From: CAYYJR01 sp964472305
GTDB lineage: Bacteria > Armatimonadota > Hebobacteria > CAIYQO01
Direction: 5' to 3'
DNA: 64,000 nt
Assembly: GCA_964472305.1 (NCBI GenBank)
Contig: CAYYJR010000010.1
Coordinates: 62,001 to 126,000, forward strand
Part shown: positions 54,300-61,837 of the stretch, piece after piece
Layout: each line of letters starts with the position of its first letter
How positions within the stretch are numbered: position 1 is the stretch's first letter
Program-made: the position numbers and the translations under genes
Notes under the pieces: generated by a model
The model's database searches: none
The model's input: only the letters and a program-made list of their open reading frames with translations
What the model was told of the DNA's origin: nothing

Positions 54300-55205
54300 T
54301 CAGTGTCGTGCCAGCAGGCCTTCGACGTGCAAACGCAAGCCGGCGGCGAGGGGGGTGGCGGGGACATGCAAGCCGGCGGCGGCCAGTTTGCGCAGGTCGT
54401 AGATGCGGTGGCACAGGAAGGGCATCAGGTCGGGGCACTTAGCGAGGGTCGTTTGCACCGGCACTTCCTCGACAGTCAACTCGACGCCCAGCACTTCGGC
54501 GATCAGACGATAATATTCGCGCGATTCGACGATGTCAGGGCCGGCTGTGTTGAAGATTTCGCGGTCGGCGTTCCGGTTGCCGGCGACGCTCAGGATGGTG
54601 TGTGCCAGGTCGTCGGCCAGGATCGGTTGTTGCAGGAAATGCCCGCCGCCGACCAGCCGCAACGGCGTGCCCGCACGCAGAGTGGCGATTAACTCGGGAT
54701 CGCGCCCGTGCAGCGGCAGACAGCCGAGTTCCGAGGTAGGGCCGTAGATGTGGCAGGGGCGCAGCACCGTCCACGCCATGCTTCCGGTATCGCCGTCGAG
54801 CAGCGCCTGTTCGCACCGGCGCTTGTTGCGGCCATACTCGAGGACGCTTTCCCATTGCTCAGCCGTTTCCGACTGCGGGTAGCGCCGGTGGGCGGGATCG
54901 AAAACGAAATCGGTCGAGATGAAGACGAACTGCGCCGCGCGGTCACGGAACAAGCGGATATCCTGTTGGAGGGCCGGCAGGTCGAAACAGATGCAATCGA
55001 CCACCAGGTCCCAGTGCGTTCCGGTCGATGCCACCGCCGCGGCCATCGCCGCATCGTCATGGCGGTCGGCCGTCAGCGGCTGCACGCCGTCATACAGCGG
55101 GCGCTGCCCGCGCGTGATGGCCCACACCGCGTGCCCCGCGGTCACCGCCGCGCGTGCCACCGCGCCGCTGACATGTCCGCTGCCGCCGATAATGAGGATG
55201 TTCAT
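54300..55205 (-). CDS. NAD-dependent epimerase/dehydratase family protein
   Basis: The 301-residue SDR has a Rossmann loop (IIGGSGHVSGAVARA) and a CSP41/RmlD-like body: VFISTDFVFDP, LRPCHIYGPTSELG and ILADDLAHTIL. The expected YxxxK is visible as YGRNKRR, a weak match. Sugar-nucleotide chemistry is possible. It overlaps the aspartate kinase gene by 4 bp, which is unusual for this pathway and likely means coupled translation. Confidence 0.8.
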   Translation of the reverse strand: MNILIIGGSGHVSGAVARAAVTAGHAVWAITRGQRPLYDGVQPLTADRHDDAAMAAAVASTGTHWDLVVDCICFDLPALQQDIRLFRDRAAQFVFISTDFVFDPAHRRYPQSETAEQWESVLEYGRNKRRCEQALLDGDTGSMAWTVLRPCHIYGPTSELGCLPLHGRDPELIATLRAGTPLRLVGGGHFLQQPILADDLAHTILSVAGNRNADREIFNTAGPDIVESREYYRLIAEVLGVELTVEEVPVQTTLAKCPDLMPFLCHRIYDLRKLAAAGLHVPATPLAAGLRLHVEGLLARH

Positions 55206-56563
55206 GCCGACACCAGTGTGAAAAATTCGTCGTAAAGCGCGCGCACGGCGACGGGCATGTCGTCGGAGGCAATGCCGAACATCATGCTTACTTCGCTGGA
55301 ACCCTGGTTGATCATTTCCAGGTTGATGCCGGCACGGGCATAGGCGCCGCAGGCGCGGGCTGCCAGACCGGGCGTGTGCCGCATGCCTTCACCGACCAGC
55401 ATGACCAGCGCCAGGCCGCGTTCCACGTAGATGTCATCGGTTCCCAACTCCCGGCGCAGCCGGTTGCACAGGTGCGTCTCGATTTCCGGGGTGAAGGAGC
55501 TTTCGCTGATGATGACGGACAGGTTGTCGATGCCGGAGGGCATGTGCTCGAAGGACAGACCCTCTTCCTCGAAGATTTGCAACAGGCGGCGACCAAAGCC
55601 CACCTCGCGGTTCATCATATATTTGCTGACGTAAATGGAGCTGAATCCGTCGGAGGCGGCGATGCCCACCACCGGGTGCTCGCTGGCCTCGCGCTGGCGT
55701 ACCAGCCGCGTGCCCGGCGCGGTGGGATTATTGGTATTTTTGATTGCCACCGGTATGCCGGCGGTCACGACCGGTTCCAGCGCTTCTTCGTGGAACACCG
55801 AGAAGCCAGCGTACGCCAACTCGCGCATCTCGCGGTAGGTGATCTCGCTCACCGCGACGGGGCGTTCGACCAGCGCGGGGGAGGCGACGAAGACGGAATC
55901 GACATCGGTAAAGTTCTCATATACTTCAGCCTGTACTGCCCGCGCCAGGATGGCACCGGTGATGTCGGAGCCGCCGCGCGGGAAGGTGACCACGTTGCCG
56001 GCATGGGAATAGCCAAAAAAGCCGGGGAAGATGACGATGCCAGGCATGTCGCGCAATGCCGCCAGCTTCGCATAGGATTCCTCAAGCACGCGCGCGTTGC
56101 CCGGTTCGTCGGAGAGCAGCATGCCCCCGTCGCGCGGGTTCACGTAGGACGCCTGCACCCCGAGCGCGTGCAGGTATTCCGCCACCAGGCGCGCGCAGTT
56201 ATCCTCGCCGGCTGCCTTCAGCGTGTCCAGGTAAACGCCCGCGTTGGCGGTATCCAGCGCCAGGCAGGCGCGCAGGTTCTCCGCGATGGCGGTGGTGGAG
56301 TCCCCCGGCAGGCCCAGTTCAGCGGCAATGGACTCATACCGCGCGATGACGCGCGCGATCTCCTCCTCGCCCGTCTGACCGTCCAGGCGCGCTTGCGCGG
56401 CGGCGATCAGCATATCGGTCACCTTGGTATCCTGTTTATCGCGCTTGCCCGGCGCGGAAACGACCACTACTTTGCGCGCCGCGTCGCTGATCACGATATC
56501 GCAAACCTTTTTCACCTGTTCGGCAGAGGCTAACGAACTGCCGCCAAACTTCGCCACTTTCAT
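55202..56563 (-). CDS. Aspartate kinase
   Basis: The 453-residue enzyme phosphorylates L-aspartate, the first step of Lys/Thr/Met synthesis. Motifs are KFGGSSLAS at the start, GFFGYSHAGNVVTFPRGGSDITGA (ATP/aspartate region) and two C-terminal ACT domains (from about 300), which suggest feedback control. The ATG at 56563 has AGGTGAG; a GTG at 56578 would add 5 residues. No lysine riboswitch is visible in the 105-bp gap upstream. Confidence 0.92.
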   Translation of the reverse strand: MKVAKFGGSSLASAEQVKKVCDIVISDAARKVVVVSAPGKRDKQDTKVTDMLIAAAQARLDGQTGEEEIARVIARYESIAAELGLPGDSTTAIAENLRACLALDTANAGVYLDTLKAAGEDNCARLVAEYLHALGVQASYVNPRDGGMLLSDEPGNARVLEESYAKLAALRDMPGIVIFPGFFGYSHAGNVVTFPRGGSDITGAILARAVQAEVYENFTDVDSVFVASPALVERPVAVSEITYREMRELAYAGFSVFHEEALEPVVTAGIPVAIKNTNNPTAPGTRLVRQREASEHPVVGIAASDGFSSIYVSKYMMNREVGFGRRLLQIFEEEGLSFEHMPSGIDNLSVIISESSFTPEIETHLCNRLRRELGTDDIYVERGLALVMLVGEGMRHTPGLAARACGAYARAGINLEMINQGSSEVSMMFGIASDDMPVAVRALYDEFFTLVSA

Positions 56564-56668
56564 TGCCGTATCACTCACCTTTTCCCAGTAGGATGGTCCA
56601 TTTTATACCATGAAACCGGGGTGTTCGGCTAGCAGCCCGTGTGTCGGCTGTTCAGCCATGGTATCATG

Positions 56669-58165
56669 CTACCGTTCCTCCGCGGATTGGCAGTGCTCAA
56701 AGCATTTGCGGAAGTGGAATCCGCAAGCTGCCATCGCCATTGCCATCGGCAGCAGGCGCGGTTTGTTCACCAGCGACCAGCACAACAAGCGCCAATAATA
56801 CCCGCGTTCCTTTTCCAGCACCCCCAGCACCACCGACAGCTTCAGCGCCGACAGCAGATACGCGGGCTTGACATCCCACACGTGAAGTCCACTGGGCTGA
56901 AACTCGCGCAGGAAGATCTTCAGCCGTTCATAATAGTTCGCCGGCGCGTAGATGGACGCAACCACCTGCCGGTAGCCCTGCAGCAGCGTCTCGGCATGCA
57001 TGCGGGGGATGAAGTTTAACGAACAATCGGTGTTGTTGCCGCTCATCTCGCCCAGTAGCCGCTTTTCGTCGCGCAAGCGCTGGTAGAGCCGTGTGCCGTG
57101 CGGCGCATTCAGCAGACCGACCATGGCGGTGACGATGCCGCTGTCCTGAATGAAGTGGATCAGCCGCTCGAAAATCGATTCCGGATCGTGGTCGAAGCCG
57201 ACGATAAATCCGGCCTGCACCTGCAGCCCATGACGCTGCAGGTGCTTTACGCTGGCCAACAGGTCGCGATGGGTATTTATCGTCTTATTGCATTCCTGCA
57301 GGCTCGCTTCATTGGGCGATTCGATGCCGACAAAGACGGTATTGAAGCCCGCGCGCGACAGCAGGCGCAACAACTCGTCGTCATCGGCCAGATCGAGGGA
57401 GGTTTGCGCGATGAAGGTGAACGGGTAACGCCGCCGCTCCATCCATGCCCCGACCGCCGGCAACAGCTCACGCCGGGCAGCCTGTTTATTGCCGATCAAG
57501 TTATCGTCAACAAAAAAGACGCCGCCGCGCCAGCCCAACTCCAGCAATCGATCCAGCTCAGCGATAATTTGCGCGCTGCGCTTCACCCGCGGCTTGCGGC
57601 CATACAAAGTGGTTATGTTGCAGAATTCACAATCGTACGGACACCCGCGCGAAAATTGCAGGCTCAATGCCGCATACTGCCGCACGTCGACCAAGTCCCA
57701 ACGCGGGAGCGGAGTGACGGCCAGATCAACATCGGGGGCGGCGGTGTAGCAATGCCGGGCATAACCGTGCGCGAAATCGTCGAGAAACAGCGGCAGCGTG
57801 GCTTCCGCTTCGTTCAGCACCAGATGATCGACATCGTCGAAGGCATCGGGATTGGCAGTGAACAGTGGGCCACCGGCTACGGTTTTCACCCCGGCGGTTC
57901 GGCAGCGATCGAGCACGTCACGCACCGAGCGCTGCTGGATCGACATGGCGCCGATCAACACTAGGTCAGCCCAGCGCAGGTGCTCGTCGCGCAGCCCCGT
58001 CACATTCATGTCAACCAGGCGCAATTCCCAACTCTCCGGCAGCATGGCGGCGACGGTAAGCAATCCGAGCGGCGGGTAGGCGGCCTTCTTACCGATAAAC
58101 CGCAGGGCATGCTTGAAGTTCCAGAAGGTTTCCGGGTACTCCGGATAGATCAACAAGGCGTTCAT
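56669..58165 (-). CDS. B12-binding-domain radical SAM protein (DUF4070-like)
   Basis: The 498-residue protein has an N-terminal cobalamin-binding fold (LVLIGAMSIQQRSVRDVL), a radical SAM core with RGCPYDCEFCNI (CxxxCxxC, 4Fe-4S), and the SFIVGF-type segment AGFIVGFDHDPESIFERLIHF. A C-terminal part resembles DUF4070. Relatives include C-2 hopanoid methylase HpnP and other methylases; this one is not assigned. The start at 58165 matches homology; a frame extends to 58249. Confidence 0.88.
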   Translation of the reverse strand: MNALLIYPEYPETFWNFKHALRFIGKKAAYPPLGLLTVAAMLPESWELRLVDMNVTGLRDEHLRWADLVLIGAMSIQQRSVRDVLDRCRTAGVKTVAGGPLFTANPDAFDDVDHLVLNEAEATLPLFLDDFAHGYARHCYTAAPDVDLAVTPLPRWDLVDVRQYAALSLQFSRGCPYDCEFCNITTLYGRKPRVKRSAQIIAELDRLLELGWRGGVFFVDDNLIGNKQAARRELLPAVGAWMERRRYPFTFIAQTSLDLADDDELLRLLSRAGFNTVFVGIESPNEASLQECNKTINTHRDLLASVKHLQRHGLQVQAGFIVGFDHDPESIFERLIHFIQDSGIVTAMVGLLNAPHGTRLYQRLRDEKRLLGEMSGNNTDCSLNFIPRMHAETLLQGYRQVVASIYAPANYYERLKIFLREFQPSGLHVWDVKPAYLLSALKLSVVLGVLEKERGYYWRLLCWSLVNKPRLLPMAMAMAACGFHFRKCFEHCQSAEER

Positions 58166-58321
58166 GCTTGTATGTTTGCCGGTCGCTGGTCGGAACATTG
58201 TGCCGACGGCGACAATAATCGGCGGGAATGATAACACGCACCGAAACACGGCGACGAAAGAGAACCCCCGGAACGCGCCTGCGTTGCCGGGGGGGTGTGC
58301 GAGTCGTTTGTGCGGATGCGA

Positions 58322-59461
58322 TTATTTTACGCTGAATTCATAGGCGCGGCTGTCACCCTCGTGCAGGGAGAGCGTCTGCGGGACACACCCCTTCGGGATA
58401 TCCATGAGTATCCGTACGCGCATCTCCTGGCCGGGTTTGAGATCCTGCTGAATGCGACGATTCGAGGAGGCGAAGAGCATACATCGATAGCGCAGCGCTT
58501 CGCCGTCCGTCGAGGTTAATTCGGGGGTGATGTAATCACCGCGCAGAAAAGAGGGATTCGGCGCTTTATTTTTAATCAGCAACGTGGCTACCAGAAAACG
58601 CATATCTTTGGGCGCGGGTTCGTCGTCCAGGCCGACCGTGGCATAGTCGAATTTTTCGACCGTGATATCGAAATTCTTATACGGGTAGGCGACATTGAAT
58701 TCACCCTTCACCACTGGCAACGCAGTGGAACCGGTGGGGTCGGCGGGATCAGCGATGGGTGCTTTCAACGGTGTCACCTTGTCACGCAGGTCATAGCGCA
58801 GCAACGGGCCGTCGTTGTCGTTCCACGGCTGCACCATCAACTTGGGGATGGACCCTTTGGCCGCGACCACGATCACCGTGTACGCCTCGATCTTCTGCGC
58901 CGGTTTCAGGTCGCGTGCAATGTATTGCAGGCTCTCGGCATCGCCCCAAATGCTGCGGCATTCATGGTTGACATTCATCATATCGACCGCCATGATGCGC
59001 AGTCCATCGCCACGGACAAAAGTGTCGGTTTTGTTCGGATTCTGTATGGTGAAGCGCAACAGCATCAGCTTCTCGTCAGCTTTCGGCACATAGATTTTAT
59101 CGCCGATGTTCACCTGCGAGGTGGTGAATTCGACGCTCTTCAAGCAGAAATACAGCGGAGTGCTTTTACGCAGGGTATAGAGCTTTCCCAACTCGCCGTT
59201 GTCGCCCGCGAGCTGCGCGGTACCCGCGGCGCCGCCACCTGTCCCCGGGGTGTTGATGACGATTTTATGCGTGGCGGCATTGTAGGTGGCCATGCCACCC
59301 AGCAGTTTCATCAAGGTGACGATGTCAACATAAGCCTTCCCGTTCGCTTCGACCACCGGTACGGAGACGGTCTTGCCATTGACCACCACCGTGGCCGGGG
59401 CGGCGAAGGCGGCGATACCGAGCGACAGCATTAGCAGTATGAACGCGAGATAGCGAGACAT
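58322..59461 (-). CDS. Secreted stalk-domain protein with beta-sandwich repeats
   Basis: The 379-residue product starts with a signal peptide (YLAFILLMLSLGIAAFAA), then a copper-amine-oxidase-type N-terminal domain (VVVNGKTVSVPVVEANGKAYVDIVTL). Two similar immunoglobulin-like parts follow (KLMLLRFTIQNPNKTDTFVRGDGL and MRFLVATLLIKNKAPNPSFLRGDYI), each with an FLRGD/FVRGDG motif. Function is unknown; it is probably on the cell surface. AAAGGAG precedes the ATG. Confidence 0.78.
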   Translation of the reverse strand: MSRYLAFILLMLSLGIAAFAAPATVVVNGKTVSVPVVEANGKAYVDIVTLMKLLGGMATYNAATHKIVINTPGTGGGAAGTAQLAGDNGELGKLYTLRKSTPLYFCLKSVEFTTSQVNIGDKIYVPKADEKLMLLRFTIQNPNKTDTFVRGDGLRIMAVDMMNVNHECRSIWGDAESLQYIARDLKPAQKIEAYTVIVVAAKGSIPKLMVQPWNDNDGPLLRYDLRDKVTPLKAPIADPADPTGSTALPVVKGEFNVAYPYKNFDITVEKFDYATVGLDDEPAPKDMRFLVATLLIKNKAPNPSFLRGDYITPELTSTDGEALRYRCMLFASSNRRIQQDLKPGQEMRVRILMDIPKGCVPQTLSLHEGDSRAYEFSVK

Positions 59462-59494
59462 GGCGAACTCCTTTGCGGTGAAATTGAATCATTA

Positions 59495-59515
59495 CCGGCC
59501 GGCATGCCGGGCCGG
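59495..59515 (-). terminator. GC-rich hairpin between recQ and the stalk-domain gene
   Basis: CCGGCC-GGC and GCC-GGGCCGG pair with one bulged base. On the minus strand it follows recQ by about 195 bp. There is no U-tract, so termination is only possible. The remaining gap contains nothing recognised. Confidence 0.4.
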
Positions 59516-59710
59516 GTCTTGCTTTGGAAAATTCCTTACGAAAGACGAAATTCCTGCCGTTTGTGGGAATTGCCGTAGCACGACCAGCGTGGCGCCGCGT
59601 CGTGGATTCGATACGGTCTGCCTGGTGCACGGCCGGTTCCGGCGACAGATGCGGAGTCAGTTCGCGGACGCATGGAACCGTCCTTCCCTTGCTGACCGGT
59701 GACACCCTTC

Positions 59711-61591
59711 CTATCCGGTTGGAGGACTGTTCCCGTCTTGCGTGCACTCGCCGGGATACGCGCGCAGCACCTCCAGGAACGCCGGGCCGTAGCACTGCAG
59801 CTTTCGCTCGCCGATGCCGGACAGGTGACCGAGCTCCATGAGCGTTTGCGGGCGATGCTGCAACATTTCGCGCAGGGTGCTGTCGTGGAAGATGACATAT
59901 GGCGGCACCCCCGCGTCCTGCGCCAGTTGCAGGCGCTGCGCGCGTAATGCATCCCACAGCGCCTGGTCGTCGGTACGCGTTATCGTTTCCAGTACGGTCG
60001 TCCGCCGGCGCTTGGCGCGTTCACGGCGCGGCAGCGGGTCTTTGCGCAGGGGCACGCTTTGCTGTTGTTGCAACACCATCATCCCCGCGGGAGTGATGCG
60101 CAGACCGCCGTGTCGCGCTTCATCCACCAGCAAGTAGCCCATGGCGACCAGTTGCCGGAAGACGGAAGCCCATTCCTTGCCCTCAAGCTCTTTTCCACCG
60201 CCGAAGGCGCTTATCCGGTCGTGACCGAATTCCTCCACGCGTGGGGTGTTGTTCCCGGTCAGCACATCGGCCAGGTGCACGACGCCGAATCGCTGTCCGG
60301 TCTGGCGCACGCAGAAGATGGCCTTGCGTGCGGCCAGTGTCCCGTCCCAGGTTTCCACCGGTTGCAGACAGGTGTCGCAATTACCGCATGGCTGCGGCAG
60401 CGCGTCGCCGAAATAGTTCAGCAACACCTGGCGCCGGCAGGAGGCGGTTTCACAGTAGCCCAGCAGAGCGTTCAACTTTTGCTGTTCTATGCGCTTGCGC
60501 GCCTCGTCGGCGGTGGATTCCCCCAACAGCTTGCGCAACAGTGTGACATCGCTCAATCCGTAAAGCATCCATGCATCCGCCGGCTGGCTGTCGCGTCCCG
60601 CGCGCCCCGTCTCCTGGTAGTAGGCCTCCACGCTTTTCGGGATGTCCAGGTGGGCGACGAAGCGTACGTCGGGCTTGTCGATACCCATGCCGAAGGCGAT
60701 GGTCGCCACGATGATGATGCCGTCTTCGCGCTGGAAGCGATACTGGTGGCGCTGCCGCGCCGGGGCATCCAACCCGGCATGGTAGGGTAGCGCGGTCCAG
60801 CCTTCTTCCGTCAGCCACGCTGCAATCTCCTCGGTTTTGCGCCGCGACAGGCAATAGACGATGCCGGAGTCATTGGGGTGTTCGTCGCGCAGGAAAGCTT
60901 TCAGTTGCTGTTTGGGATGCTGCTTCGCCATCACGCGGTAGCGGATGTTGGGGCGGTCGAAGCCGGCGATGAAACACGCCGCCTTTTCCAACCTTAGCCG
61001 GGTGATGATCTCCGCGCGCGTCAACTCGTCTGCGGTGGCGGTGAGCGCCATACGCGGTACCGTCGGAAAACGTTCGTGCAGCGTAGCGAGTTGCAGGTAT
61101 TCCGCGCGGAAATCATGCCCCCATTGCGAGACACAGTGCGCCTCATCGATAGCGAACAAAGCCAGCGGGCTTACCGCCAGCAATGCCAGCGTGCGTTCCA
61201 GCAGCAGGCGTTCCGGAGCGATGTAGACCAGGTCCAGCGCGCCGTCGCGCATCAATCCTTCCACCTGTTGCGCCTCGGTAGACGACAACGTCGAATTGAG
61301 GAACGCGGCGCGAATGCCCAGTTGCCGCAAGGCGCTCACCTGGTCCTGCATCAAGGCGATGAGCGGTGAAACCACCACGCCGACTCCGGACCGCAACAGG
61401 GAAGGCAGTTGATAGCACAGTGACTTGCCGCTGCCGGTCGGCATCAGCACGAAGGCATCGCCGCCGCCGGTGACGTGGGTGATAATCTCCGCCTGCCGGT
61501 CGCGAAAGCAATCGTAACCGAAGATGGTACGCAGCAAATGCTGCGCGCGGGTGATGCTGTCGCGATCCTGCGGTTGGGTGTGTTCGATCAT
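59711..61591 (-). CDS. recQ: ATP-dependent DNA helicase RecQ
   Basis: RecQ unwinds DNA 3' to 5' for recombination and replication repair. The 626-residue protein has all helicase motifs: LMPTGSGKSLCYQL (I), ALFAIDEAHCVSQWGHDFR (II), TATADE (III), DKPDVRFVAHLD (V) and YYQETGRAGRD (VI). The RQC zinc cysteines CRRQVLLNYFGD and CGNCDTC follow, then a winged helix and a C-terminal HRDC domain (LSGIGERKLQCYG). A GAGCGAGG site lies before the ATG. Confidence 0.95.
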   Translation of the reverse strand: MIEHTQPQDRDSITRAQHLLRTIFGYDCFRDRQAEIITHVTGGGDAFVLMPTGSGKSLCYQLPSLLRSGVGVVVSPLIALMQDQVSALRQLGIRAAFLNSTLSSTEAQQVEGLMRDGALDLVYIAPERLLLERTLALLAVSPLALFAIDEAHCVSQWGHDFRAEYLQLATLHERFPTVPRMALTATADELTRAEIITRLRLEKAACFIAGFDRPNIRYRVMAKQHPKQQLKAFLRDEHPNDSGIVYCLSRRKTEEIAAWLTEEGWTALPYHAGLDAPARQRHQYRFQREDGIIIVATIAFGMGIDKPDVRFVAHLDIPKSVEAYYQETGRAGRDSQPADAWMLYGLSDVTLLRKLLGESTADEARKRIEQQKLNALLGYCETASCRRQVLLNYFGDALPQPCGNCDTCLQPVETWDGTLAARKAIFCVRQTGQRFGVVHLADVLTGNNTPRVEEFGHDRISAFGGGKELEGKEWASVFRQLVAMGYLLVDEARHGGLRITPAGMMVLQQQQSVPLRKDPLPRRERAKRRRTTVLETITRTDDQALWDALRAQRLQLAQDAGVPPYVIFHDSTLREMLQHRPQTLMELGHLSGIGERKLQCYGPAFLEVLRAYPGECTQDGNSPPTG

Positions 61592-61837
61592 CCTCGCTCA
61601 CTTGTCCGGTCATCCACCCGCTTCCGAGTCGCGGGGCATGCCGGTGGCGGATTGCGACCCCGGCAGCATGATTATACGGTATTCTTCGGTTGTGCCGCAC
61701 GATATTCCTGCCGACCCGAGCGCCCGGTGAGAGGCAAAGGGACGCCTTTCTTCTTCTCCGCGGCAGGAGCCTGCCCGGCGAGAGCGAATCTTGAAGGAAA
61801 GTCTTCGTCACGACGAACGCCAACACTGGAGAGCACT

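Noticed and set aside
55376..56533. A 385-codon plus-strand open frame antisense to aspartate kinase
   Set aside because: No start signal or domain, and codon use is that of a mirror frame.
61592..61837. Possible c-di-GMP (GEMM) riboswitch before the histidine kinase
   Set aside because: A GAGGCAAAGGGACGCC stretch and a GGCAG/CTGCC hairpin are suggestive, but the order and the tetraloop receptor do not match the GEMM consensus.
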